From: CAVVGZ01 sp963841845
GTDB lineage: Bacteria; Chloroflexota; Anaerolineae; Anaerolineales; Anaerolineaceae
DNA length: 64,000 bases
Assembly (NCBI GenBank): GCA_963841845.1
Contig: CAWJEG010000007.1
Coordinates: forward strand, 310,001-374,000
Direction: 5' to 3'
Of the stretch, positions 45,127-54,760 are shown one piece after another. A program made the translations under genes and the position numbers. Numbering within the stretch: the first letter of the stretch is position 1; every line of letters starts with the position of its first letter. Below the pieces are notes generated by a model that saw only the letters and a program-made list of their open reading frames with translations, was not told where the DNA came from and did not search any database.

Positions 45127-47537
45127 ACACCGGCATAAAAAAGAATTCCCTGAAGCCCCGCTGGAGAAAGGTAAGCTCGGATTTATGGGATGATAAATCG
45201 AGAACTGGGCTGGTTATCGCATCAATCGCTGTGGGTGTTTTCGCAATCGGGATGATCATCAGTGGCTTTGTAATCCTGAGGGAAGATATAAACCGTAGTT
45301 ATGCCGCAATTAATCCGCCAAATATTGATATCCAGACCGATCCTTTTAACGAAGATTTTGTAGCGGCCATCAAAAAGGTGCCTGGTGTCATGGATGTTGA
45401 AGGCCGGCGTATCTTTGGAATCCAGACCAGAAAAAAGGACGGGGATTGGAAAAACATGAAGCTGGTAGGTGTATCTGATTTTTCAGGCGACATCACCCAT
45501 CTAAAGCCAATTGAAGGCACACAATTTCCCCGGGATGGTGAAGTGATCATCAACCAGAATATGACTCATATCAGCGGGTTTCACGCCGGCGATAGTATTG
45601 AAATTGAGTTACCGGATGGTTCTACCCATAATCTCACTGTGGCTGGGTTGGTCACCGACCAGACAACTACTAAGCCTGACCCAGGTGCAACGAATAATGT
45701 ATATATTTCTTTAGAAACACTGCGGTCCCTGGGTGCGGAAGATTTTTTCAACCATCTTCTGGTAACAGTGGTTGGTGACGGAAGCGATCAGAAAATCATC
45801 ACTGGCGTTGCTGAAAAAATAAAAATAAAAACAGAACGCAGCCAGCGGGAGGTTTACCGGCAGGAGGAAATGCTTTCCAGTGAACATCCGATGATTGATT
45901 CGATTTTGGCAGTTCTTGGTGTCCTCGGTGCGTTGGGAGTGTTAATAACAATCCTCAGCAGTTCCCTCATAGTCAACACGCTCAATGCCATGTTGACCCA
46001 ACAACTGCGCCAGATTGGAATAATGAAGCTGGTTGGTGGGCGCAGTTACCAAATTTTAGGAATGTACTTAACCCTTATCATTGCTTACAGCCTGATTGCG
46101 CTGGCGCTGGCTGTGCCTCTTGGCGCAATCGCTGGTTATGCGCTTGCCTGGTTTCTCACCAATTTTATGGGAGCAGTGATCCAGGATTTCCGGATTATTC
46201 CTGCCGCGGTCTCAGCCCAGGTATTAACTGCCATCCTTATTCCATTAGCTGCTGGTTTTATCCCGGTGCAGAAAGGGGCCAGTATCAATGTTCAATATGC
46301 AATCAGCAACTATCACCCTAACATCCAGAAAATCAACCGGGGGAGGTTCAATCAGAATGTATTTTTATTCAGGTGGATTTCTCGTCCAATCTTGCTTTCG
46401 ATCCGGAATACCTATCGCAAGAAAGGGCGTCTGCTTTTAACAATCTTCACGCTCACCGTTGCAGGAGCTGTTTTTATTGGGGTGTTCAACGTGAGAGATT
46501 CAATGGACAATGTCATGGACCAGCTAATGCAGCACTTTTTGGGTGATATAACCGTGAACTTTAGCCATCCATACCGGGTCAGCAAGGTCGAACAATCGCT
46601 TCTGGGTATTAACGGCGTAACTGAAGTTGAAGCATGGGGCGGCGCCGCTGGTGAAATTCAGGATAGCAACGGAAATAAAGTAACTGACCTCTCGATTGTC
46701 GCTCCGCCGTCGGATACACAGCTGCTTGACCCTGATATTGTGTCAGGACGGTGGCTATTACCTGACGAAGAAAAGGCCCTTGTCGTTTCCGATTCAATCT
46801 ATAGGTATTATCCGGACCTTGTTCCCGGAGATAAGTTGATCATAAAAATAGCCGGGCAGCGCCAACAAGATTGGACAGTGGTGGGGATATTCCGCTTCGT
46901 GGAGATGCTTGGTGATCCAATGGCGTATGCTGGTTTTGATTACATTGCTGACAGTTTGAATTTGCCGAATCAAGCATCATCCTATCGCCTTATTACTGAC
47001 GCTCACGCTACGGCATCTCAACTAGCACTATCCGTACGTATAAATCGTTATCTATCGGATAATGGTTTCGCAATTGAAAGTGTTCAAACGGGTGAGTTGT
47101 TACAGAAAAACGCATCTCAGGGTGTAAATGTATTGGTTATATTTTTACTGATTATGGCAACTTTAACCGCCGTCGTAGGCAGCATTGGTTTAACAGGGAC
47201 AATGAGCATCAACGTCTTTGAAAGGACCCGGGAAATCGGCATCATGAGGACAATTGGCGCAGAAGATTCGGTCATCATGCAATCGGTTGTCTTCGAAGCT
47301 CTCGTCATTGCCTTCATAACCTGGCTTTTATCAATAGGTCTTTCGTTCCCAATTAGTTACGTTTTGCTAAATATTATTGGATTGGCCATGGGGGGATCCG
47401 CGATGACTCTGAGCTTCACCCCTCTGGGTATCCTGCTGTGGTTTATCATCGTCATTATCCTTTCCGTCATCGCCAGTATCATGCCGGCCCGCAATGCCGC
47501 CCGGCTGACAATTAATGAAGTGCTGGCTTATGAATAA
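45123..47537 (+). CDS. FtsX-type ABC transporter permease
   Basis: An 804-residue permease starting at GTG and overlapping the ATPase stop by four bases. An N-terminal helix (about residues 28-50) is followed by a large extracytoplasmic MacB-like domain (about 55-250) and an FtsX core of three helices (about 260-400). A second helix-periplasmic-FtsX set follows (about 425-445, 450-660, 665-790), ending MPARNAARLTINEVLAYE. This double layout is typical of MacB/LolC-like exporters or lipoprotein and peptide extrusion systems. It pairs with the two preceding ATPases. The cargo is unknown. Confidence 0.9.
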   Translation: MNTGIKKNSLKPRWRKVSSDLWDDKSRTGLVIASIAVGVFAIGMIISGFVILREDINRSYAAINPPNIDIQTDPFNEDFVAAIKKVPGVMDVEGRRIFGIQTRKKDGDWKNMKLVGVSDFSGDITHLKPIEGTQFPRDGEVIINQNMTHISGFHAGDSIEIELPDGSTHNLTVAGLVTDQTTTKPDPGATNNVYISLETLRSLGAEDFFNHLLVTVVGDGSDQKIITGVAEKIKIKTERSQREVYRQEEMLSSEHPMIDSILAVLGVLGALGVLITILSSSLIVNTLNAMLTQQLRQIGIMKLVGGRSYQILGMYLTLIIAYSLIALALAVPLGAIAGYALAWFLTNFMGAVIQDFRIIPAAVSAQVLTAILIPLAAGFIPVQKGASINVQYAISNYHPNIQKINRGRFNQNVFLFRWISRPILLSIRNTYRKKGRLLLTIFTLTVAGAVFIGVFNVRDSMDNVMDQLMQHFLGDITVNFSHPYRVSKVEQSLLGINGVTEVEAWGGAAGEIQDSNGNKVTDLSIVAPPSDTQLLDPDIVSGRWLLPDEEKALVVSDSIYRYYPDLVPGDKLIIKIAGQRQQDWTVVGIFRFVEMLGDPMAYAGFDYIADSLNLPNQASSYRLITDAHATASQLALSVRINRYLSDNGFAIESVQTGELLQKNASQGVNVLVIFLLIMATLTAVVGSIGLTGTMSINVFERTREIGIMRTIGAEDSVIMQSVVFEALVIAFITWLLSIGLSFPISYVLLNIIGLAMGGSAMTLSFTPLGILLWFIIVIILSVIASIMPARNAARLTINEVLAYE

Positions 47538-48367
47538 CTATTAATTATTTCAGTATTCAATTTCGCGAAAAAGAAATCGATTGTGCAGGATACAAATTGC
47601 TCACATTGCTGAAGGAATTTATTCCAAAAGCGGATGTAGGAATGAAATTAATAATTGTATGTTTATCGGGGCAATTACTTTTGTTAGACCATCTCGGATG
47701 TTTATCAACTCGCTGGTGGATAAAGTCCTTTGCCCTTCGGGCAAGCTTGAGGTAATGGCAATCTCTCTCAACCTGGAGAAATGGCCCGCACTGGACTCTC
47801 CAGAGTACATATCAGCAGCCTATAAAGAACAAAAACAAGTTCAGGCGCAGTTGATGCTCGACCAAATTGAATAGCATTTTACCGGTTTCTGCAGTCATAT
47901 TGAGACGATATTTGTGGGCACACCCACCACCATTGAGCGCTATTCGTTAATCAATTGGTGGTGGTGCCCGGCATGGGCATGCATTATCAGGGCGGACAAA
48001 ATCCTTCTCAATTGGATGAGGGTGCTTTGTTTTCTATCTGCCAGGCAGTTGATCACGCATCGAGTGATTGTTTAGTCCAGGCTCCTGTTGATCCGCATCG
48101 GGTCAAGATATTTTATCCACTGGCAGATGTAACGCAAGTATCCCCTGCTCAAGCTGTAGCCGAAGAGCGCCAAGCAGCTTTTTCTATTGACTCAAATGCA
48201 GGTGCAGGTAGGTAATAGAGGTTTGAGATTCTTGGAATAGATTATCATCCCCAGAATTACCTAATAGATATTTATTCTCAAGGGTAATAGAAGAATCGCC
48301 GTATACTGCAGGTGATAGGAATACTCAATCGCCCTATCATTCAAGCATTCGCTGCTCAAATACCCAT
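47538..48367. other. 830-base region with two unrecognised ORFs and a GC-rich hairpin
   Basis: A plus-strand frame at 47581-47874 ends in protein-like sequence (GKLEVMAISLNLEKWPAL, YKEQKQVQAQLMLDQ), and another at 47955-48215 shows QLDEGALFSICQAVDHAS. Neither has a ribosome binding site or recognised domain, and both could be remnants. Between them is an imperfect inverted repeat, GGGCACACCCACCACCATTG (47916-47935) against CAATTGGTGGTGGTGCCC (47952-47969). Confidence 0.35.
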
Positions 48368-48943
48368 TTAAGTGATTTCAGTGATTTCTGTCGATTCCAC
48401 TTCACGATAACCGGGGTTAAACCGGGGAAAAAAGAAGGGGGTTCGTGCTTTATATTCCGCGTACTCCTGTCCGAATCGAAGTTCTAACTCCTTCTCCTCG
48501 ACCAGTTTGATGTAGGTGAGAAGCAAACCAGCAATTAGGCTGACAAGGATGATTGATGAAAAGGATCCAACCAGGATCCCAATTCCCAGATAAAGCAGGA
48601 TTGTGCCGAATGTCATCGGGTTCCGGCAGTATCGGAATGGACCGCTGACAAGCAGTTTTTGTGTTGGCATCACTGGAATAGGTGTGCCACTCGCTTTTAA
48701 GAGCTGCGAGATGATCGACCACCAGGCATAAATGATACCAATTGCCATGAAAATGCTTCCCAGAATGGTGTTGGCTTTCCCGATGGAAATTTTTGGCAGG
48801 TGGAACAGGGAATCCAGCCGTGAGCCAAGCCTGTAGATTAAAACGGGAATCAAGAGTGCAAACAGAATGCCTGCGCAAAGCGTGGCAATTAATCTCTGGT
48901 TGAAGGAATATTCTCGACCAGCCAATTGAATGTAACGCTGCAT
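48368..48943 (-). CDS. ICMT/PEMT-like membrane methyltransferase
   Basis: A 191-residue membrane protein with five hydrophobic helices. LLVSGPFRYCRNPMTFGTILLYLGIG corresponds to the G-P-x-R-x-x-R-x-P-x SAM-contacting motif, and LVEEKELELRFGQEYAEYKARTPFFFP to the C-terminal E-E-x-x-L-x-x-x-F-G-x-x-Y region. This signature is complete, so the enzyme is probably active. The methyl acceptor is unknown. Confidence 0.85.
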   Translation of the reverse strand: MQRYIQLAGREYSFNQRLIATLCAGILFALLIPVLIYRLGSRLDSLFHLPKISIGKANTILGSIFMAIGIIYAWWSIISQLLKASGTPIPVMPTQKLLVSGPFRYCRNPMTFGTILLYLGIGILVGSFSSIILVSLIAGLLLTYIKLVEEKELELRFGQEYAEYKARTPFFFPRFNPGYREVESTEITEIT

Positions 48944-49371
48944 AGGAACACCTCGCTTAGTGGTAACTATCCTAATTTTGGATTTGGGTGATCATAAATA
49001 TGGTTAAATATTAAGTGATCACGCTTGATACTTAATCATTATGCCACTTAAATAAAGGAAGCGCTTTCCACCTGGTACAGTGAAAATCGCTTCCCGTGGT
49101 CTCATCCGTTCCGGAGTAAAACTACGGCCTTACAGCACGAATAAGATTAGTCCTGTATAAAAAATTCTGAAATGGAGGGCAACGCAAATCCACCATAGGC
49201 TAATACTTGCTCCAAATTCAGTAAGAGAGTAAAAAACTGATCTTCATCGAATAAAACCCAGCCATTGATATAGCGGAACGGTTAAACTGTCCGGCATGGC
49301 TGCAAGGATTGGTTGTCCGTATTTTTTTTGGTTTTAATTGATCTCAATCTATCCCGCACACACCAATATAC
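48944..49371. other. intergenic, no gene seen
   Basis: About 430 bases with no supported ORF. It lies between the methyltransferase and the short Lys-rich gene. Confidence 0.5.
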
Positions 49372-49488
49372 CTAAACTGGTTTCTTTGCCGGAAGTTTGG
49401 TTTTCTGTTGTTCCTGCTTCTTTACCGTTTGATCTTGTTTTTGTTTTTTTGCTTTATCTTTATCCTTCTTACCGCCTTTATCACCCAT
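49372..49488 (-). CDS. 38-residue lysine-rich small protein
   Basis: ATG at 49488 with an excellent AGGAGACAGGCG upstream opens a 38-codon frame: MGDKGGKKDKDKAKKQK, then QDQTVKKQEQQKTK, ending LPAKKPV. More than a third of the residues are Lys, with no hydrophobic core, so the protein is probably disordered and strongly basic. Short proteins with the MGDKGGKKDKDK start are, from memory, widespread in bacteria, but no function is established that I can cite. It may bind nucleic acid. Its small size makes it easy to miss. Confidence 0.7.
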   Translation of the reverse strand: MGDKGGKKDKDKAKKQKQDQTVKKQEQQKTKLPAKKPV

Positions 49489-49716
49489 CGCCTGTCTCCT
49501 TTTTTTAAATAATTTTCAACCACACCACATCATCCACATAAGCCTGGAATATAAACATTATAGTATTATTGGGACAAAAGAAAGCAAATTGAAGTGTGTT
49601 TTTAAGATTAATTTTCGATTATAAATTCTTGCTGAAAAACTCGCAGGGATGATTAACTAATTCCGGGAAGATGTTGGCTGTAGTTGCGCTGCTGCCCGGT
49701 GAATATCAAAAAAATA

Positions 49717-50451
49717 ATGATCATAAGAGAAATCTATCCCAAATCTATTTTATCTCCCTCAAAAATCTACCCGTATGTGATTAATCCATATACTGGCTGC
49801 CAGCATAACTGCTCCTACTGTTATGCCCGCTTCATGAAAAGATTTACCGGGCATAGGGAACCCTGGGGTCAGTTTGTAGATGTCAAGGTCACCGCCCCGG
49901 ATTTATTAAGGGCGGAAATAATCCGAAAGAAACCCGCCCGGGTCTGGATCAGTGGGGTATGTGATCCGTACCAGCCGCTTGAAGCGCAGTATAAGCTTAC
50001 CCGCCAATGTTTGGAAATTCTCATCCAAAATAAATGGCCGGTAACAGTGCAAACCCGCTCTCCTTTGGTCTTGCGAGATGTGGATATCCTTAAAGAAGGA
50101 ATGGATGTGGAGGTTGGACTGAGCATCCCAACGGCTGACGACATGATCAGGAAGCTGTTCGAACCGGCTGCTCCTCCAATAAAGGAAAGGGTTGCCGCAT
50201 TGGAGGAAATGCACTGCGCCGGGATAAAAACCTACGCCATGATCGCCCCGATCCTCCCCGGTGCGGAAGATCTCCCGGAAATCCTGGCCTCCACGGTGGA
50301 CGATGTGATCCTGGACCGGATGAACTATCACCATGCCGATTGGGTGTACCGGAAATTTGGCCTTGAAGATAAAATGACCGGTGAATATTTTGAACAGGCT
50401 ATTTTGGAACTCACCTCCGAATTTACAAAACTTGGAATACACTGCAGATAG
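49717..50451 (+). CDS. radical SAM protein, SPL/Rv2578c-like
   Basis: About 244 residues. The radical SAM cluster motif is CQHNCSYC (C-x3-C-x2-C), inside VINPYTGCQHNCSYCYARFM. VWISGVCDPYQPLE and VTVQTRSPLVLRDVDIL match the spore-photoproduct-lyase-like subgroup. Later DDVILDRMNYHH is also typical. The frame extends to 49684, but family similarity begins at the ATG at 49717; ribosome-site support is weak for all candidates. Likely an Fe-S/SAM enzyme of unknown substrate, not necessarily a photoproduct lyase. Confidence 0.85.
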   Translation: MIIREIYPKSILSPSKIYPYVINPYTGCQHNCSYCYARFMKRFTGHREPWGQFVDVKVTAPDLLRAEIIRKKPARVWISGVCDPYQPLEAQYKLTRQCLEILIQNKWPVTVQTRSPLVLRDVDILKEGMDVEVGLSIPTADDMIRKLFEPAAPPIKERVAALEEMHCAGIKTYAMIAPILPGAEDLPEILASTVDDVILDRMNYHHADWVYRKFGLEDKMTGEYFEQAILELTSEFTKLGIHCR

Positions 50452-50567
50452 GAAGGGAATCACGTATTTGATATAAATAATTTTCCACAAACGAACCATG
50501 GATTCTAACCAATAATTTATTCAATCGAAGGTCATGTAAATTATAATTGCCTGCTAAGGAGAATATT

Positions 50568-51632
50568 ATGCCCCATCTTTTTGAACCTCTGACAATTCGC
50601 GGGATTACCTTGCGCAACCGCATCGGCGTTCCCCCAATGTGCATGTATAGCTATACAGACGGCTTTTCAAACGAATGGCAAATGATTCACCTCGGTACTC
50701 GCGCCGTGGGTGGTGCCGGGCTTATTATTGCCGAAGCATCCGCCGTTGAACCTCGTGGCCGTATCACCCCATTCGATGTCGGTATCTGGTCGGATGAACA
50801 TATTGAACCATTAAAACGGGTAACCCATGTCATAAAAACAAATGGTGCTGTGGCTGGGATTCAAATTGCCCATGCCGGAAGAAAGGCTGGTTCTGGTAAG
50901 ACATGGGAAGGTGGTAAACCAATCCTGCCTGGCCAGCCTCTCGGCTGGCAGGGGGTTGCTCCCAGCCCTATCGCCTATAATCCGGAATATGCTGTGCCCC
51001 ATGAATTGAGTTTGAGCGAGATCCACGCAGTTCAGGATGCCTTCCGTGATGGAGCGGGGCGCGCTCTTGCTGCTGGTTTTGAGTGGCTGGAAATACATGC
51101 CGCCCATGGTTATTTGATCCACTCTTTTTACTCCCCTGTCTCCAACAAACGCACCGATGAATATGGCGGTAGTTTTGAAAACCGGACCCGTTTCTTGATG
51201 GAAACAGTTCGTGCCATTCGTCCGGTTTGGCCTGACCACCTGCCGCTGACTGTACGAATTTCCGGTACGGACTGGGTAGAAGGTGGCTGGACGATAGAGG
51301 ATTCGGTTAGCTTGGCCAAATCCCTAAAAAAGGAAGGTGTCGATCTGATCAGCTGCTCATCTGGAGGCGGGGTTTGGGAGGCAAAGATTCCTGTTGGTCC
51401 CGGTTATATGGTTCCCATTTCTGAGGCCGTCCGGCACGGTGCCAATATTCTCACAGCAGGGGTCGGCTTGATCACCTCAGCAGCCCAGGCAGACCAGATC
51501 ATTCGCAATGGTAGTGCCGACGTGGTATTAATTGGCCGCGAGATGCTTCGGGACCCTTACTGGCCAATTCATGCTGCTCAGGCTCTGAAACAACCCGTAC
51601 CTTTTCCACCCCAATATCACCGTGCATTCTAA
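50568..51632 (+). CDS. NADH:flavin oxidoreductase (Old Yellow Enzyme, YqjM type)
   Basis: A 354-residue FMN TIM-barrel. LFEPLTIRGITLRNRIGVPPMCMYS contains the Cys of the YqjM-type (thermophilic-like) OYEs. IQIAHAGRKAG supplies active-site His, and EIHAAHGYLIHSFYSPVSN plus RTDEYGGSFENR are the standard central motifs. It reduces activated C=C bonds of enals, enones or nitro compounds with NAD(P)H. AAGGAGAATATT fixes the start at 50568. A perfect terminator follows at 51645. Confidence 0.95.
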   Translation: MPHLFEPLTIRGITLRNRIGVPPMCMYSYTDGFSNEWQMIHLGTRAVGGAGLIIAEASAVEPRGRITPFDVGIWSDEHIEPLKRVTHVIKTNGAVAGIQIAHAGRKAGSGKTWEGGKPILPGQPLGWQGVAPSPIAYNPEYAVPHELSLSEIHAVQDAFRDGAGRALAAGFEWLEIHAAHGYLIHSFYSPVSNKRTDEYGGSFENRTRFLMETVRAIRPVWPDHLPLTVRISGTDWVEGGWTIEDSVSLAKSLKKEGVDLISCSSGGGVWEAKIPVGPGYMVPISEAVRHGANILTAGVGLITSAAQADQIIRNGSADVVLIGREMLRDPYWPIHAAQALKQPVPFPPQYHRAF

Positions 51633-51644
51633 TTTCCGCTGAAT

Positions 51645-51678
51645 AAAGAAACGCTCCTCAAACGGGAGCGTTTCTTTT
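51645..51678 (+). terminator. rho-independent terminator after the Old Yellow Enzyme gene
   Basis: AAAGAAACGCTCC (51645-51657) pairs perfectly with GGAGCGTTTCTTT (51665-51677) around a 7-base loop and runs into T residues. It is 13 bases beyond the stop codon at 51632. The A/U-rich ends let it act in both directions. Confidence 0.9.
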
Positions 51679-51790
51679 GTATTGCGTATTGGATTAAATT
51701 TGCATCCATTCAATTCGACTACGCGGTCCCAATATTATTTGGATTACGGTAATATCTTATGAAAGGGGTTTACAGCAGCTGCCGGCGCTC

Positions 51791-52661
51791 CTATTTTATG
51801 CGTGGGATCAAGACGGGAGTGTTCATCTTATAGGACTCATACTCCACCTGGCCGCCCCATTTCTTATCCGCTTTTTGTTCAAGCAGTGGCACACCGCTCA
51901 CGCGGGTAATAAGCAGTGCCACAAATATGGGGGATATCAATGCCACCCACTGCCAGCCTTGCAAAACTGGTAGGGCGATAATCAAAACTCCTATCCACAG
52001 GACAATTTCTCCAAAATAATTTGGATGGCGGGATCGCGACCATAAACCCGTATGAATAAATTTTCCTTTATTTTCCGGGTTGGCATTGAAGCCGCTTTTC
52101 TGGGCATCAGAAACTGCCTCGAAAGCAAATCCAAAAATCCATACCAGGAGGCCGGCAATTGCAAAGATATCCACATCTTTGCGTAAAGTGGTTGTGATCG
52201 CCACCAGGGCAGCGGCTGCAGTGAAAGTAATCCACAAAGCCTGAATAGTCCAGACATTTAAGAATCGGAAAAAATTGGGCTTGATGTCATCAAAGCGGTC
52301 GTCCTTGCCTGCCTTTCTCAACCCGGCGGAAGAGAAAAGTACCCAGGCGTCCTGCCCAAACTAACACCAGTACCAGGAGCAGGGTTGCTCTCAAATCAAC
52401 ATCCGGGCTCAGAAGGAATGCCAGGGCAGTTACAAAAATATAGGTAAGGCTGCCTGTCAGGTCGTAAAATTTCTCGGTTTGCTTTAAATAAGCAGGGATG
52501 AATGCCAGCCATTGGATGAGAAAGATCAGTCCTACCGATAGGGCAAATACCGGTATTCCGCCGACCGTGCTCCCCCCCTGGCTGCCGGCAAGGGCAAAAA
52601 GGGATGCAAGAATAATGATGACAATGGTGATGAATAAGGATTTAATGTTATTTTTTTCCAT
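51791..52661 (-). CDS. DUF1295 (steroid 5-alpha-reductase-like) membrane protein, frameshifted
   Basis: The first frame (from ATG 52661) has several helices and ends in VWAGRLGTFLFRRVEK. The second continues AGKDDRFDDIKPNFFRFLNVWTIQAL, then SRSRHPNYFGEIVLWIG, and ends with PLLEQKADKKWGGQVEYESY. GLWSRSRHPNYFGE is the DUF1295/3-oxo-5-alpha-steroid dehydrogenase-like signature, related to membrane methyltransferases. Removing one G near 52312 (AAA-G-GCA) gives one protein of about 289 residues, the normal size. Enzymatic role unknown. Confidence 0.85.
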
Positions 52662-52824
52662 AAGTTAGTCTCCTTGTGATTAAAGATACCAGTATGTTCG
52701 CTATACGTGGTGATTTTGTACAGCAATAGATCATTTACAAATAATCCTGGCATATTTGAAGCAGTGCTTGTGCCATTATGTTTTTTACCTTTATTGGGTC
52801 TAACGCTTTTTTACCATTCTATTG

Positions 52825-53372
52825 TCAGGATTTCAGGATTTCCTCATACTTCTTGAAATTCTTCTCCTCTTCTTCTTTCATTATTAATTCCCTGGCTTTC
52901 ACCTGCAGTTCCTCATCTCTGGTATGTTCATGGATCATCCGCATAGACCCGATAATATCCAGGCGGATCAGGTTATAGTGCTTTTCCGCAGTGCATTCTT
53001 CAAACTGTTTTACCAGGTGATCCAGGATAACTCCTGTTGCGCTGTTTTTTGTAAGTGCAATTTTCCAGACACTTTGGACGCACTGTCTTGAGGTATGATT
53101 TTCTCATCCCTGGTGTGCGCCAGAATATCGTCAAGTGATCCTTCCATTTGGTTCTGCCAATCGCTCTTTGCCAGGTTGCAGAGAACCATGATGGAAATGG
53201 ATCATTGATAGGAATTCGGATGGTTTAGTCTGTTTACCAGATCATCCCAAACCTCGTAAATCCAATCCACTTCATTTTCAGTGATCTTCAGGACTTCCTT
53301 AAATGCAGCCATCCTGATTTTGTCATCAGAAGATGCCAGGTTATCGAATAATCCCTTAACCTCTGTATCCAT
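52825..53372 (-). pseudogene. HEAT-repeat-like protein interrupted by a stop and a frameshift
   Basis: From ATG 53372: MDTEVKGLFDNLASSDDKIR then AAFKEVLKITENEVDWIYEVWDDL, a helix-pair start resembling HEAT-like adaptor proteins. A TGA at 53202-53204 interrupts NSYQ-x-SISIMVLCNLAKSD, where Arg is likely, and a one-base loss near 53093 shifts the frame. Reading continues with SRQCVQSVWKIALTKNSATG and KHYNLIRLDIIGSMRMIHEH to the stop at 52825. A stop plus an indel within about 120 bases suggests real decay more than one sequencing error. The restored protein would be about 182 residues. Confidence 0.65.
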
Positions 53373-53503
53373 TTTACAGTTCCTTGTTTAAGTTTCGAAT
53401 TCTCTCAGCCGGGACTGAAAAAAAAGAAAGCCGCGTTCATTTGGCATTGATACTGGGATTTCAACCCTCAGAGTCGTAGAATGAAACACCGCAAACCATG
53501 CAA

Positions 53504-54421
53504 TCACCCCCCCGCCGTAATGGATCCAATAGCAAGGAAAGCAAAAATAAGCACGTCCTGCAAAAAGTGTAGAAACCAGGCCCAGAAGATGCCGCGTGTC
53601 TCCAGCATGGATTTTCCCAGGAACCAGCCCAGGAATGCCGCCATAAGTACCCCGGTAATCCCATATGGGATGCCATAAAAGTGAAAAATGCCAAAAAAAG
53701 CGGCCAATAGGAGTAACACTTGATGCTTGCCAACCACATCTTCAAGCACGGCGAGGAAGGACGCCTTATAGGTCATCTCTTCGTTGAAAGCATTCAGAGC
53801 TGCGAAGAGCAGCACAGCAGGAAAGAATGGCAGTGCTTTGATCACCATATCCGCTGGCGGCTTTCCGGCGATAACCAGAAATGCCAGGGTTCCCAGGCTC
53901 AGGAAAAGCGCAAACCGGCCCCCGACAGCTGACCACTTCTCTGTTCCTTTAATACCCAGCCAATTTACAGCTTCGGCTTTCGCTGAGGTATCGCCAATAG
54001 CGAGGAAAAATAACTTCCTCCTCTTTTTCAGGATGTACATATAGGCAATGACAATGAAGGTGACAACCAGGTTTAAGATTTGTTCAGCCAGCATGGATAT
54101 GGTAAAAGACGGATTATTCAACCATGACTGGAAAACCGGGAGTTGGTCAATCCGGGTGTAAACCAGCCATTGGGATACCAATAAAACAATGAATAAGGCG
54201 AAAAACGGTCGCAGCGATCGGATCGTTACCCAGAAAAATGTTAGTGCTGTCCCGGCTAACACAATCAGCGTTTGAATTACAAATAGATTGTTCTCAGAAA
54301 TGTCATAATGGAATACTTCCCGTAAAATGATCTCAAGAAGTGCAACAGCAAGGATCACAATCCAGGCTGTTGTAAGTATGCCTTTTTGCATGCGCGGATC
54401 TTTCAAAGGTTCGTTATCCAA
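53504..54421 (-). CDS. CPBP-family intramembrane metalloprotease-like protein
   Basis: A 305-residue protein with about eight transmembrane helices. Family motif 1, usually EExxxR, appears as NEEMTYKASFLAVL with Lys in place of Arg. Motif 2 is FFGIFHFYGIPYG with a conserved His, and motif 3 is FLHFLQDVLIFAF with the second His and Asp. So the protein belongs to the CPBP (CAAX protease/bacteriocin-processing) family. Whether the Arg-to-Lys change preserves protease activity is unclear. No bacteriocin gene lies nearby. Confidence 0.75.
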   Translation of the reverse strand: MDNEPLKDPRMQKGILTTAWIVILAVALLEIILREVFHYDISENNLFVIQTLIVLAGTALTFFWVTIRSLRPFFALFIVLLVSQWLVYTRIDQLPVFQSWLNNPSFTISMLAEQILNLVVTFIVIAYMYILKKRRKLFFLAIGDTSAKAEAVNWLGIKGTEKWSAVGGRFALFLSLGTLAFLVIAGKPPADMVIKALPFFPAVLLFAALNAFNEEMTYKASFLAVLEDVVGKHQVLLLLAAFFGIFHFYGIPYGITGVLMAAFLGWFLGKSMLETRGIFWAWFLHFLQDVLIFAFLAIGSITAGG

Positions 54422-54760
54422 TTTTATGTGATCCTAAGCAGTGATTGTGTATTGATGTGTAGACTGATTCTATCATCAGGAAATTATTTGGTTCAATACT
54501 CGTAGTATAAGGAAGCAAATCCGACCGAAATTCTAAATAAACCTCACAGCCCTTCCTGGCACGATTTTCAGGAATGAGGGTGCAACCGGTCTACCCATCG
54601 CAGCTCTTGAAAATTCTGTATAAAAAAATGCTTTCGCCAAAATAAAATGACAGCGGATCCGCCATGTTAATGTCAGGAGATAATTAACCTGGCAGCAACT
54701 GGATGTCATCATCCATTTCTTTATGCTCGAGGTTGGTGCTGTATCACGCAGCGCTGTTTT
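54422..54760. other. intergenic, no gene seen
   Basis: About 340 bases, no supported gene or structured element. Confidence 0.5.
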
